Shown here: piece by piece, positions 9,228-18,266 of the stretch | How positions within the stretch are numbered: the stretch's first letter is position 1 | How the letters are laid out: each line of letters opens with the position of its first letter | From: DATLMR01 sp035634255 | GTDB lineage: Bacteria > Acidobacteriota > Blastocatellia > UBA7656 | DNA length: 54,092 bases | NCBI GenBank assembly: GCA_035634255.1 | Contig: DASQDI010000027.1 | Span: 1 to 54,092 of the forward strand | Direction: 5' to 3' | Notes under the pieces: model-generated | Told to the model about the DNA's origin: nothing | Seen by the model: the letters and a program-made list of their open reading frames with translations, nothing else | The model's database searches: none | Made by a program: the position numbers and the translations under genes

Positions 9228-10814
9228 ATGGGAAATTATCTCCTGACCATCCTCATCCTCCTGCCGCTCGTCGGCGCGGTGGCGCTCGCTTTCGCGGGGC
9301 GCGGCGACGGGACGAAGGACAGGCCGCTCAAGTGGACCGCCCTGATCTTTTCGGTCGCGACCTTCCTGCTTTCGCTCGCGCTGCCTCTGGGGTTCAGCTC
9401 CTCGGGCGGGCCGCAATTCGAAACGAACGTCCCGTGGATAGAGGCGTTCGATCTGGGCGTCCGTTACCACGTCGCGGTCGATGGGCTGAGCCTCTGGCTC
9501 GTCCTCCTCACCACGCTCCTCGTCCCGATAGCCCTGGTATCGAGCTGGAACTCGATACACAAAAGGGTGCGGGAGTTCCTGATCGCCATGCTCGCGCTTG
9601 AGACGGGCATGATCGGCGTCTTCGTCGCGATGGACATGTTCGTCTTCTACCTCTTCTGGGAGGTCATGCTGATCCCGATGTACTTCTTGATAGGGGTCTG
9701 GGGTGGAGAGCGGCGCATATACGCGGCGGTCAAGTTCGTCCTCTACACGGTCGTCGCGTCCCTGCTCATGCTCGCGGGCATCATCGCGCTTTACTACCTG
9801 CACGGGCAAGCGACCGGCAACTTCACGTTCGACATCCCGACGATCACGGGCGACATAGGGGCGGGCCTGTTCGACCTGTCGACGACGCAGGAGCAGTGGA
9901 TATTCTGGGCCTTCGCCATCGCCTTCCTCGTCAAGGTGCCGCTCTTCCCGTTCCACACGTGGCTGCCGGACGCGCACGTCGAAGCGCCGACGGCCGGGTC
10001 GGTCATCCTGGCGGGCGTGCTGCTCAAGATGGGCACCTACGGCCTGATGCGATTCAACCTGCCGATGTTCCCCGAAGCCTCGCGCCATTACGCGACCCTG
10101 ATCGCCGCGCTCGCCGTCGTCGGCATCATCTACGGGGCGCTCGTGGCGATGGTCCAGCCGGACATAAAGAAGCTCGTCGCCTACTCCTCGGTCAGCCACC
10201 TCGGGTTCGTCGTCCTCGGCATCTTCTCTTTCACCGAGCAGGGGCTTCAGGGCGCGCTCTACCAGATGCTCAACCACGGCATCTCCACGGGGGCGCTCTT
10301 TATGATCGTCGGCATGATCTACGACCGGAGGCACACGCGGCTGATCGCCGAGTTCGGGGGGCTCGCCCGCGTGATGCCCGCCTTCTCGACGCTCTTCCTC
10401 ATCGTGACCCTCTCTTCAATCGCGCTCCCGCTGCTGAACGGCTTCGTGGGAGAGTTCCTGATCCTTGTCGGCACCTTCACCTCGAACGCGCTGCCGAACG
10501 CTAAACTCTTCGGCTCGCTCGCGGCGCTCGGCATGATCCTGTCCGCCGTCTACATGCTGTGGATGTACCAGAGGGTGATTTTCGGAGAGGTCCGGAATGC
10601 GACGAACCTGGGCCTGAGCGACCTGGACGGCAGGGAGAAACTCGCGCTCGCGCCGATGATCGTTTTGATCTTCGTGATGGGCATCTTCCCGAGCCTCTTC
10701 CTTTCCCGCAGCGAGACCGACGTGCAGGCCATAAAGACTCGGGTCAACCCGTCCCCGGCCGCCACGACGGTCGCGGCAGACAACCCGTACGCCCAAACGG
10801 ACACGTCACACTAG
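9228..10814 (+). CDS. nuoM: NADH-quinone oxidoreductase subunit M
   Basis: NuoM (528 aa) is an antiporter-like proton-pumping subunit of complex I with about 14 helices. The family core is present: 'FYLFWEVMLIPMYFLIGVWG' with the key glutamate (about 141-160) and 'PLFPFHTWLPDAHVEAPTAG' with the histidine/lysine path (about 238-257). It begins 19 bp after nuoL. The C-terminal tail after about 500 is polar and alanine/threonine-rich, slightly longer than usual. Confidence 0.96.
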   Translation: MGNYLLTILILLPLVGAVALAFAGRGDGTKDRPLKWTALIFSVATFLLSLALPLGFSSSGGPQFETNVPWIEAFDLGVRYHVAVDGLSLWLVLLTTLLVPIALVSSWNSIHKRVREFLIAMLALETGMIGVFVAMDMFVFYLFWEVMLIPMYFLIGVWGGERRIYAAVKFVLYTVVASLLMLAGIIALYYLHGQATGNFTFDIPTITGDIGAGLFDLSTTQEQWIFWAFAIAFLVKVPLFPFHTWLPDAHVEAPTAGSVILAGVLLKMGTYGLMRFNLPMFPEASRHYATLIAALAVVGIIYGALVAMVQPDIKKLVAYSSVSHLGFVVLGIFSFTEQGLQGALYQMLNHGISTGALFMIVGMIYDRRHTRLIAEFGGLARVMPAFSTLFLIVTLSSIALPLLNGFVGEFLILVGTFTSNALPNAKLFGSLAALGMILSAVYMLWMYQRVIFGEVRNATNLGLSDLDGREKLALAPMIVLIFVMGIFPSLFLSRSETDVQAIKTRVNPSPAATTVAADNPYAQTDTSH

Positions 10815-10828
10815 AAGATCAGGTACAA

Positions 10829-12376
10829 ATGAATCAGATAGGAATCAATTACCACGCGGTATTGCCCGAGATGATCACGGCTCTTGTAGCCGTGATCATA
10901 ATGCTCATCGACGCGTTCTCAAAAAAGCTTGAGCGGCGCATCGTGGGGGCGGTCACCCTGCTGGGGCTGGCGGGCGCGGGCGCGGCCGTCGCGAGCCTCT
11001 GGGGCCGCAATGGGGAGACATCTTTCGGGGGCATGCTGATAACGGACGACTTCAGGCTCGTCTTCTCCTCGATCTCACTCATCGTCACCTTCCTGATCGT
11101 GCTCATCTCCCTGCGCTGGGTCGACGATGAGGAGTTGCCCAAGGGCGAGTACTTCGCCCTCCTGCTCTTCGCCACCACCGGCATGCTCTTCATGGCGTCG
11201 GCCAACGATCTGGTGATGATATTCCTCGGGCTCGAGATCACCTCGATCTCGACCTACGTGCTCTGCGGCTACCGCAGGACCGACCCGCGCTCGAACGAAT
11301 CGGCGGTCAAGTACTTCATCCTCGGCTCCTTCTCGACCGCCTTCCTGCTCTACGGGATCGCCTTCGTTTACGGGGCCACGTACTCGCCGCAGGGCGACCC
11401 CGTCGCGACGACCAACCTGCTCCTGATCAAGGAGCGGATAGCGTCGGGCGACCTCTTCTCGGAGCCGATGCTCTTCGCGGGGGCCGCGATGATGCTCGTG
11501 GGCTTCGGCTTTAAGATAGCCACGGCCCCGTTCCACATCTGGTCGCCCGACGTGTACGAGGGGGCCCCGACTCCGGTCACGGCCTTCCTCTCCACCGGGT
11601 CGAAGGCTTCGGCCTTCGCGGCATTCGCCCGCGTGTTCATCCTCACGTTCGCGACGGCTTCGGTCGGCGCGGGGCTTTCCGGCGGAGCCCTCTCGTCGCT
11701 CCAGTCCGTGACCACGAACGCGCTCGTGGTGATGGCCATCCTCACGATGACGATTGGGAACCTAGTCGCGCTGGTCCAGACCAACATCAAGCGCATGCTC
11801 GCCTACTCTTCAATCGCCCACGCCGGCTACGCGCTCGTCGGCTTCATCGCTATGGACTGGCGCTCGGTCGCCTTCTACCTGCTGAGCTACGTCGTCATCA
11901 ACATAGGGGCGTTCGCGGTCATCGAGGTCTTCGCGCGGCGGGGGGACAAGCGGACGGAGATCGCGGACTACGCGGGCATCGGGTTTCAATCGCTCGGCCT
12001 CGCCGCCGCCCTCTCGCTCTTCATGCTGAGCCTCGCCGGCATCCCCATGACCGCGGGCTTCATCGCCAAGCTGCTCGTCTTCAAGTCCGCGTGGGTGGCC
12101 GGGGCCGAGCAGGGCATGACGAGCCTCTACGCCCTCGTCATCATCGGCGTCATCAACAGCGCGATCTCCTGGTACTACTACCTCCGCGTGGTCGTCGCCA
12201 TGTTCTTCGCCGAGCCGGCGACCGGGTTCAAGGCCCCCGCGCTCTCGAAGTCGCTCGTCGCCGGCCTCATACTCGCCGCCCTCGGCACGCTCTACCTCGG
12301 CATCATGCCGGGCCGCGTGCTCAATAAATTAGAAGAGGCGCGCGACCGCATCACCGCGATCAAGATCAACAGATGA
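10829..12376 (+). CDS. nuoN: NADH-quinone oxidoreductase subunit N
   Basis: NuoN (515 aa) is the third antiporter-like subunit of complex I. The ATG at 10829 lies 14 bp after nuoM and gives the expected N-terminus 'MNQIGINYHAVLPEMITALV'; the open frame before it overlaps nuoM and is not coding. Motifs include 'DLVMIFLGLEITSISTYVL' with the key glutamate and 'APFHIWSPDVYEGAPTPVTA'. The stop overlaps the next start (ATGA, 12373-12376), coupling an unknown gene to complex I. Confidence 0.96.
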   Translation: MNQIGINYHAVLPEMITALVAVIIMLIDAFSKKLERRIVGAVTLLGLAGAGAAVASLWGRNGETSFGGMLITDDFRLVFSSISLIVTFLIVLISLRWVDDEELPKGEYFALLLFATTGMLFMASANDLVMIFLGLEITSISTYVLCGYRRTDPRSNESAVKYFILGSFSTAFLLYGIAFVYGATYSPQGDPVATTNLLLIKERIASGDLFSEPMLFAGAAMMLVGFGFKIATAPFHIWSPDVYEGAPTPVTAFLSTGSKASAFAAFARVFILTFATASVGAGLSGGALSSLQSVTTNALVVMAILTMTIGNLVALVQTNIKRMLAYSSIAHAGYALVGFIAMDWRSVAFYLLSYVVINIGAFAVIEVFARRGDKRTEIADYAGIGFQSLGLAAALSLFMLSLAGIPMTAGFIAKLLVFKSAWVAGAEQGMTSLYALVIIGVINSAISWYYYLRVVVAMFFAEPATGFKAPALSKSLVAGLILAALGTLYLGIMPGRVLNKLEEARDRITAIKINR

Positions 12377-12924
12377 AAGCGGAAGCCAAGAAAGTCGAAT
12401 CCATCACGGACCACCTCCCCCGGTCCGCGCGGGCGGTCAAGGCGGATGACCTCGCGTCCGAGATCCGAAAACAGCTCGGCGAACACTCCATCGACGCCAT
12501 CTACAAGGCCCGGATACTTAGCCAGAGGACGAGGCTTTTTGAGTTGCAGGCTTCGTCGAAACCCGTCGGCGTCGAGATACTTCACACCCTGCTAGGGATC
12601 GAGCTGAAGGTCGGGAACCGCCGCCTCCTCTGCCCGGACCTCGCCACGGCCCGCTACCTGCTGGTCTTCGCGAGACTCGGGTGCGAGGCCGTCGCCGTCC
12701 CTTACGACATAACGCAGGTTTCGCGCATCGCCGACGAGCTCGAATCGAGCTGGCACCGGATGATGGTGCTGGTGGACCACTTCACGGCGGACCGCAGCCA
12801 GCGCATCCGCTCGGTGGTGAGAAAGCGGTTGATAGACGACCTGAAGTCGAAGATAGCCAGCCTCGGGGCCGGAGCGAAATTCCCCCAGTTCAATCAGAAG
12901 ACCCGGCAGAGACGCCTGCGGTGA
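12373..12924 (+). CDS. Unknown protein coupled to nuoN
   Basis: This is a 183-aa soluble, basic protein with no signal peptide or membrane segment. Residues 1-60 are charged and helical; the middle (about 70-140) looks alpha/beta ('GVEILHTLLGIELKVGNRRLLCPDLATARYLLVFARLGCEAVAVPY', shown by this composition at about 65-112, with two cysteines); the C-terminus is very basic ('KTRQRRLR'). It starts with ATGA inside nuoN, so its level is tied to complex I. I do not recognise a family. A role in complex I assembly would be pure inference from position. Confidence 0.55.
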   Translation: MKAEAKKVESITDHLPRSARAVKADDLASEIRKQLGEHSIDAIYKARILSQRTRLFELQASSKPVGVEILHTLLGIELKVGNRRLLCPDLATARYLLVFARLGCEAVAVPYDITQVSRIADELESSWHRMMVLVDHFTADRSQRIRSVVRKRLIDDLKSKIASLGAGAKFPQFNQKTRQRRLR

Positions 12925-12955
12925 TCCCCAAGGTCGAACGAAGATCGGGCGGAGA

Positions 12956-14914
12956 TCAGACGGGCCGCTTGAACCCTCTCTCTATATCCCTCAAACCGTA
13001 CCGCATGATGATGGGCCGCCCGTGCGGGCAGGTCATCGGGTTGTTCGTCTTCATCAATTCATCGATCAGCCACTGCATCTTCTCCTGAGTGAGCGGCATG
13101 TTGATCTTGATCGCGGCTTTGCACGCGAGGGAGGCGGCGATGGAATCGCGAATGCTTTCCATCGAGAAGCTGCGGCGCTCGCGCTCAACGACCCCGAGGA
13201 CTTCTTTGACGAGGGCGATCACGTCGGAAGAGGATACGCCCGCGGGCGCGGTCTTTACAGCTATCGTCCGGCCAGAAAGCTGAGAAGCCTCGATCCCCAT
13301 GCTCTCCAATTCCTCCTGAACCGCGGAAAAGGCGTCGGCCTCGGCCGGGCTCAGGTCGAGAGTCGCGGGGATGAGCAAGGGCTGTATGCGAGACTCGGCG
13401 GAAAGTTTCAGGTCGCGGAACTGCTCGAACAAGACCCGCTCGTGCGCGACGTGCTGGTCGACCAGCAGCAACCCCTCGTCGTCGGTCGCGACTATGTAAC
13501 TGTCCCTGATCTGCCCCAGAGGTTTTATGCCATGCCCCATGTCGGGCAAGGTCCGGCTCTCAAGCAAAATCTGCTCGGATGATTCGGGCGGCGATGGCCT
13601 TTGAGCGACCGGCTCGCTCGCCTCCGGGCCGGGCGAAGGGGCTCCGGCCGCCGGCCCTCTCGTCTGCGCCTCGAAGTTCGGCCGCGGCTCAGAGGTCGAC
13701 CGTGGCTCGAAGCCAGGCCGCGGCTCTCCCGCCGCCGCAGGCTCGTCGTACAATGACCCGAAGTCTGAAGGCGGAGGCTCTAACGGAGGAAGCTCCCTCG
13801 CGGGCGGAGGCTGCGGGCGATTAAAAGAAGGGCTCGCGGGCGGCTGAGCCTGAGTAAAACCGGCCCCCGGCCTCTCCGCCTCTTCGCGGGCGCGCGTGTT
13901 GGTCCCCGGCAACTGCGTTATCGGCTGCGTGGTCTTCAACGCGTCCGCGACCGCGTTTCGGATGAAAGAGAGTATCGCCCCTTCGCGCAGGAATCGCACC
14001 TCCGTCTTCGCGGGGTGGACGTTCACGTCCACCTCGGAGGTCGGCACCTCGACGAACAGGACCGCCGCCGGGTGGGTCCCCGACGGCATCATCGAGCGGT
14101 AGGCTTCGGAGAGCGCGCGCCCGATCAGTTGGTCCCGCACGAAGCGGTGATTCACAAAAAGGTACTGGGCGTCCCGCGAGGACCGCTGCTCCTGCGGGTT
14201 CGACACGTAGCCGAAGACCTTGAGCCCTTCGAGCTCGTGCCTCACTTCGACCAATTTATTGAGCAGAGCGCCGCCGAGCACCTGGTAGGCCCTCTCCTTC
14301 AGAGAGCGGACGGGGGCCACGCGGATGGCCTCGCGCCCATTGTTCACCAGCATGAAGGCCAGCTGCGGGTTCGCGAGCGCGTAGTGCTGCACGAGGTTCG
14401 TTATGTGAAAGCTCTCGGTCGCGTCGCTTTTGAGGAACTTGCGCCGCGCGGGCATGTTGAAGAAGAGGTCTTTGACTTCGATCTCCGTGCCGCCCGGCCA
14501 GGCGACATCGCGCACGGCCACGAGCCTCCCCCCGTTGAACTCGACCTCGCTCCCTTCAACGTCGCGCTCCACCTTGGTCCGCAAGAAGAGGCGGGAGACC
14601 GCGGCAATCGAGGGCAGGGCCTCGCCCCGGAACCCGAGCGTCTTTATGAATTCGAGGTCTTCCGCCGTCCTGAGCTTCGAAGTCGCGTGCCGCTCGAAGG
14701 CGAGCAGGGCGTCGTCGCGCGTCATGCCTTCCCCATCGTCGACGATGCGGATCAGGCGTTTGCCCCCGGCCTCCACTTCTATATCGATCTTGCGCGCGCC
14801 CGCGTCCAGCGCGTTTTCGAGCAGCTCCTTCACGACTGAAGATGGCCGCTCCACCACTTCGCCCGCCGCGATCTTATTGGCGAGCGAATCGGGCAGGACT
14901 CTGATCTTCGACAT
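12956..14914 (-). CDS. mutL: DNA mismatch repair protein MutL
   Basis: MutL (652 aa) couples MutS mismatch recognition to strand incision. The N-terminal GHKL ATPase is complete: 'ELLENALDAGA' (about 30-40), 'DDGEGM' (about 59-64) and 'GFRGEALPSI'. A proline-rich linker runs from about 340 to 460. The C-terminal dimer domain carries an endonuclease motif DQHVAHERVLFE (486-497), which fits DQHA-x2-E-x4-E except for Ala to Val, and the zinc-ligand 'CPHGRP' (C629, H631). So it is probably a nicking-type MutL, as in organisms without MutH. No mutS lies in the window. It diverges from the Dabb gene. Confidence 0.95.
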   Translation of the reverse strand: MSKIRVLPDSLANKIAAGEVVERPSSVVKELLENALDAGARKIDIEVEAGGKRLIRIVDDGEGMTRDDALLAFERHATSKLRTAEDLEFIKTLGFRGEALPSIAAVSRLFLRTKVERDVEGSEVEFNGGRLVAVRDVAWPGGTEIEVKDLFFNMPARRKFLKSDATESFHITNLVQHYALANPQLAFMLVNNGREAIRVAPVRSLKERAYQVLGGALLNKLVEVRHELEGLKVFGYVSNPQEQRSSRDAQYLFVNHRFVRDQLIGRALSEAYRSMMPSGTHPAAVLFVEVPTSEVDVNVHPAKTEVRFLREGAILSFIRNAVADALKTTQPITQLPGTNTRAREEAERPGAGFTQAQPPASPSFNRPQPPPARELPPLEPPPSDFGSLYDEPAAAGEPRPGFEPRSTSEPRPNFEAQTRGPAAGAPSPGPEASEPVAQRPSPPESSEQILLESRTLPDMGHGIKPLGQIRDSYIVATDDEGLLLVDQHVAHERVLFEQFRDLKLSAESRIQPLLIPATLDLSPAEADAFSAVQEELESMGIEASQLSGRTIAVKTAPAGVSSSDVIALVKEVLGVVERERRSFSMESIRDSIAASLACKAAIKINMPLTQEKMQWLIDELMKTNNPMTCPHGRPIIMRYGLRDIERGFKRPV

Positions 14915-15029
14915 TTGCTCTTCCCTTCTTCAAGATTGCGGAGTGTCCATTATATCAGTTCATGGTAGACTCGGAACTTTCCAAAAGCGTTCGGACCCGA
15001 CGGGGAATTTAAACAGGCGAGGCAATCGA

Positions 15030-15320
15030 ATGATAAAGCACGTGGTCTTTGCTAACTTCAAGCCGGAGACGACCGACGAACAGCGCCGGGGAATTATTAA
15101 AGACCTTGAGGGCCTGCCCGGACAGATCGATGTCATCCGCGACCTGTCCGTCGGGCTGAACGTGGTGGAGTCAAAGCGCGCGTGGGACTTCGCTCTGGTC
15201 GTCTCGTTCGACGACCTTCCCGCGCTCGACCTTTACGCCAACCACCCGGCGCACGTTCCCGTCAAAGAGAAGGTGGCGGCGGTTTGCAGAGAGGTCGGCT
15301 CGGTAGACTTCGAGTGTTGA
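15030..15320 (+). CDS. Dabb (stress-responsive alpha/beta-barrel) domain protein
   Basis: This 96-aa protein has the Dabb pattern: N-terminal 'MIKHVVFANFKPETTDEQ', a helix with 'LEGLPGQID', the middle strand 'AWDFALVVSFDDLPALDLYANHP' (about 51-73) and the C-terminal 'HVPVKEKV'. Dabb proteins are dimeric ferredoxin-like barrels; some are enzymes of polyketide cyclisation or stress proteins, but most are unassigned. The ATG at 15030 is preceded by an AGGCGAGGC segment. It is a single gene between mutL (divergent) and a convergent gene. Confidence 0.85.
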   Translation: MIKHVVFANFKPETTDEQRRGIIKDLEGLPGQIDVIRDLSVGLNVVESKRAWDFALVVSFDDLPALDLYANHPAHVPVKEKVAAVCREVGSVDFEC

Positions 15321-15357
15321 TGAAGCAAGGTCGATAAGGAGCCTGTCGAAAGCCGCC

Positions 15358-15825
15358 CTAGCAGCTGTGATCGTGCACGATCTTCCAGCTTCCCCCCGCC
15401 TTGCGGAAGATGAGCGTGAACAGCCCTCCCTGATCGCCCGCCGACATCTTCAAGCGCCAGCGCCCGCGGACGAAGGCGTGGGCCGGGCCGAGCAGTTCGA
15501 TTTGCACCTCCGAGAAGTCCAGCCTGCCCATCTCCGCGCCCTCGCTCTGGTAGCGCTTACGGTACCGTTCGAGCGTCGCGTCCCACCCCCCGGTCTTCGT
15601 GGCCCCGGAAAAGAAGCTCAATTCCGGTGACTTCAGGTACCCCCCCATGAAGCCTTCAAGGTCCCGCTCATTCCAAGACTCCACCTGTCTGTCGAGGACC
15701 GAGCGGATCTCGCGAGACTCCTTCGATTCCGCCTGCTTCTGCCCGGCCGCCTCGGCCGGGGCGAACGAAAGCGCGAATGCGACCGCGCACGCAACAGCGG
15801 CGATCAATCCTGTGGCCTTAACCAT
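15358..15825 (-). CDS. Secreted NTF2-like (DUF4440/SnoaL-type) protein
   Basis: This 155-aa protein has a Sec signal peptide (about 1-27, cleavage after 'FAPAEAAG'). It is followed by an NTF2-like fold: 'SVLDRQVESWNERDLEGFMGGY' in the first helix and 'GPAHAFVRGRWRLKM' plus 'GLFTLIFRKAGGSWKIVHDH' in the sheet, ending in the typical 'IVHDHSC'. I chose the ATG at 15825 because GAGGAG (15833-15838 on the opposite strand) is 7 nt upstream. It overlaps the end of the glycosyltransferase gene by 8 bp. The ligand or activity cannot be told from sequence. Confidence 0.75.
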   Translation of the reverse strand: MVKATGLIAAVACAVAFALSFAPAEAAGQKQAESKESREIRSVLDRQVESWNERDLEGFMGGYLKSPELSFFSGATKTGGWDATLERYRKRYQSEGAEMGRLDFSEVQIELLGPAHAFVRGRWRLKMSAGDQGGLFTLIFRKAGGSWKIVHDHSC

Positions 15826-16900
15826 TCCTGATCTCCTCACTCTTTCTTTTGCCGGTGAACTCTCTCAACTCTTCGACCCGATCATAGATGAAAACGTCGG
15901 GGCGGTCCCTCATCCGGGCGAACCACTCGAATACTTCCCGATCCGTAAGCCTCGCCGCGGCCCGCTCCGCCCTCCGCCTCTTTCTGATCTCGGGCATCGA
16001 CCTGACCGCGTCCACGAAGGAGAGAAAGAAGCCGGGCCTGACGAGCGGAGAGATCAGAGCGAGCAGCAGCACCCTCAAAATATGGGCCGAGAGCAAGCGG
16101 CGGTCGTGCAGATTGATCCAGTGAAAGATGAGCCTGTTCCTCTGCTCGACCCTGCGAACCTTCGCGCGCTTGAGCCCCCTGATGGTCGAAGAGACCCGAT
16201 GCCGCGCGACCGAGCGGGGCTCGTACAGCACTACGAAGCCGCGCTTCCACGCGCGGTAGCTGAGCTCCACGTCCTCCCAGTAAAAGGGCGAGAGCAGCTT
16301 CTCGAAGCCGCCGATGTCGAGGAATTTTCCGCGATCAAAGAGGGCGGAACCGCCCCCCGCGAACATCGAGTAGAGAGGCGGCGAGCCCGGCGCGGCGGCG
16401 CGTACCGGAGCGAAGCTTTGATGGACCCGGATGAAGCCGCGCGAAAAGCCGCCCATTTTACCGGTCCCGCACTCCCGCCCGCTTTCGAACTCGAAGACGC
16501 GGCAATGAGCGGCGAAGACGGACGGGTCCCTGAAATTCTCGACCAGCGGCCGGATGGCGTCACGGCTCACTTCGACATCATTGTTCAGGAGGAAGACGAG
16601 GCCGTGGCTCGCGCTCTCGAACCCGCGATTGCACGTCTCCCCGAACCCTCTGTTGATCTCGCTGCGGACTACCCTCAGCGCGACCGGCCCGTCTGAAGGG
16701 CCGCGGGATGTTTTGAACCCCTGCGCCTCAAGCCACAGGGCGGTGCCGTCTTCGCTCCCGTCGTCTACGACAACGACCTCGGCGGAAGTCGCGCCTTCTT
16801 CCGCGTAGGTCTGTGCGGCGGAGATGACGGAGGGCAGGAAACGCTCAAGCAATCCGAGCCCGTTCCATGTGGGGATGACAATGCTGACCGGGGGATTCAT
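15818..16900 (-). CDS. Family 2 glycosyltransferase
   Basis: This 360-aa GT-A fold enzyme of the rhamnosyltransferase type shows 'VSIVIPTWNGLGLLERFLPS' at the start, the nucleotide-binding 'VVVVDDGSEDG' (D46-D47), 'NRGFGETCNRGF', the DXD-like 'LLNNDVEVS' (about 102-110) and the acceptor-side 'FYWEDVELSYRAWKRGF' (about 218-234). It should transfer a sugar from an NDP-sugar onto a cell-surface glycan. The C-terminal 100 residues are basic with a hydrophobic stretch, suggesting membrane association. It is transcribed with the NTF2-like gene after it. Confidence 0.85.
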   Translation of the reverse strand: MNPPVSIVIPTWNGLGLLERFLPSVISAAQTYAEEGATSAEVVVVDDGSEDGTALWLEAQGFKTSRGPSDGPVALRVVRSEINRGFGETCNRGFESASHGLVFLLNNDVEVSRDAIRPLVENFRDPSVFAAHCRVFEFESGRECGTGKMGGFSRGFIRVHQSFAPVRAAAPGSPPLYSMFAGGGSALFDRGKFLDIGGFEKLLSPFYWEDVELSYRAWKRGFVVLYEPRSVARHRVSSTIRGLKRAKVRRVEQRNRLIFHWINLHDRRLLSAHILRVLLLALISPLVRPGFFLSFVDAVRSMPEIRKRRRAERAAARLTDREVFEWFARMRDRPDVFIYDRVEELREFTGKRKSEEIRNG

Positions 16901-17050
16901 TCTCTTGCATCCCCCGCGCGCGCGGTGCCGGGTTGTCGGTTATTCGAAGACATACTTGCCAGCCGAGCCGGTGAAGTCCGTCCATTATACAGGCATTCAG
17001 GCCCGAGCAATAGGCGAGTATCTCTTCGGGGATTTCACACCGGGCGGGAT

Positions 17051-17081
17051 AAAAAGGAGAGGGGCGAGCAGTCGCCCCTCT
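17051..17081 (-). terminator. Rho-independent terminator of the PDZ gene
   Basis: On the minus strand a perfect 10-bp stem AGAGGGGCGA / TCGCCCCTCT with a 4-nt loop is followed by two Cs and then a run of five T. It lies 38 bp after the stop of the two-PDZ gene at 17120, on the correct strand. Confidence 0.85.
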
Positions 17082-17119
17082 TAACATGCGGAAGCATTTT
17101 TTAACGGATCGGAAACCGG

Positions 17120-18163
17120 TTACAGGTTCGCCCGCCGCCTGACGGCGGGGCGGGTCTCACGCTTTTCAATGTTGACCGTGACGCTCTGCTCTGCCTGATT
17201 ACGAATGATAGTGAGGACGACCGGCCCCTCTTTTTCGGTGATGACCGTCACGAGCCCGGAGACGTTCTCGATGGGCTTTCCGTCGATGGCCGTGATAACG
17301 TCGCCCGCTTTGAGGCCCGCCTTCGCGGCCGGCCGGTCATTCTGGACTTCCGTCACGAGCACTCCGCGCCCGCCCTTGACCCCGAAATACTCGGCGAGCT
17401 GTCCGGTGAGCGGCTCGGCCGTGATGCCGATGCGGGTGCCGCGGAAACGACCCGCAGCGCCGGGGTAGACGAAGTTGAAGTTGCCGAAATTCTCGAAGCC
17501 CTTCCTGTATTTCTCTTCAAGCTCCTTGCGCTGCTGTTCGGTGAGCCTCTGGTTCCTTCGCGCGGCTTCCAGTTCGGCCCTCAGTTTATCCTGGTTGAGT
17601 TTGAAATACTCACCATTGAGGTTCGCGCCGCGGCCGAAGAAGCCGACCTCGGGAGTCCTCTTCGTCACGGTGGCGGTCAACGTCTGCTGCGCGCCCCCGC
17701 GAAGCACGTCGAAAGTCACGGTGCGGCCGGGAGGGGTTTCGCTCAGTAATCTCTGCACCTCTCGGACCGTATCCACGCGCCGGCCATTGAAGGAGATGAT
17801 CACGTCATTCTCTTTCATGCCCGCCTTTTGCGCGGGGCTGCCCTCGGAGACTTTCATTACGACCGCTCCGCGCTCCTCGCTAAGGTTCAGCTCCTTCATT
17901 CTGTCCGCGGTGACTTCCTCAAGAAAGACGCCCAGATAGGAGCGCTCCCCGCCGCCCATCTGGAAGGCGAATGCTTCGGGCGCGGTGGCCGCGAAAGCGC
18001 GCGATTCAACCTTCTCTTTCTGCTTCGACTTCTCCTTCGCTTCTTTTTCTTTTGCCTCTTTTTCTTTCACTTTCTCCTTCTGAGCCGAGGCGCTCTGCGC
18101 GGCCCCCGCTCCCACGCTCAGCGCGGAAATCAGAAGAGCAATCAAATAGATGCGTCTGGACAT
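17120..18163 (-). CDS. Secreted protein with two PDZ domains
   Basis: This 347-aa protein has a signal peptide (about 1-27, 'SVGAGAAQSASAQ'), a Lys/Glu-rich low-complexity segment (about 28-52) and two PDZ domains. PDZ 1 lies at about 73-158 ('YLGVFLEEV', 'VSEGSPAQKAGMKENDVIISFNG') and PDZ 2 at about 235-325 ('ITAEPLTGQLAEYFGVKGGRGVLV', 'AKAGLKAGDVITAIDG'). A basic helix separates them. PDZ pairs like this occur in HtrA-type proteases, but no protease domain is present, so it is probably a periplasmic scaffold or client-binding adaptor. The ATG at 18163 has AAGGAGGG 7 nt upstream. Confidence 0.85.
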   Translation of the reverse strand: MSRRIYLIALLISALSVGAGAAQSASAQKEKVKEKEAKEKEAKEKSKQKEKVESRAFAATAPEAFAFQMGGGERSYLGVFLEEVTADRMKELNLSEERGAVVMKVSEGSPAQKAGMKENDVIISFNGRRVDTVREVQRLLSETPPGRTVTFDVLRGGAQQTLTATVTKRTPEVGFFGRGANLNGEYFKLNQDKLRAELEAARRNQRLTEQQRKELEEKYRKGFENFGNFNFVYPGAAGRFRGTRIGITAEPLTGQLAEYFGVKGGRGVLVTEVQNDRPAAKAGLKAGDVITAIDGKPIENVSGLVTVITEKEGPVVLTIIRNQAEQSVTVNIEKRETRPAVRRRANL

Positions 18164-18266
18164 GCCAACCCTCCTTCGAACCATTTAATAAGATTATGTA
18201 GATAGACTCAGCTTTGACCACGCCCGCGAAGGGGAAAAGTTCCAAAAAACTCGGGATTTCCGAAAG

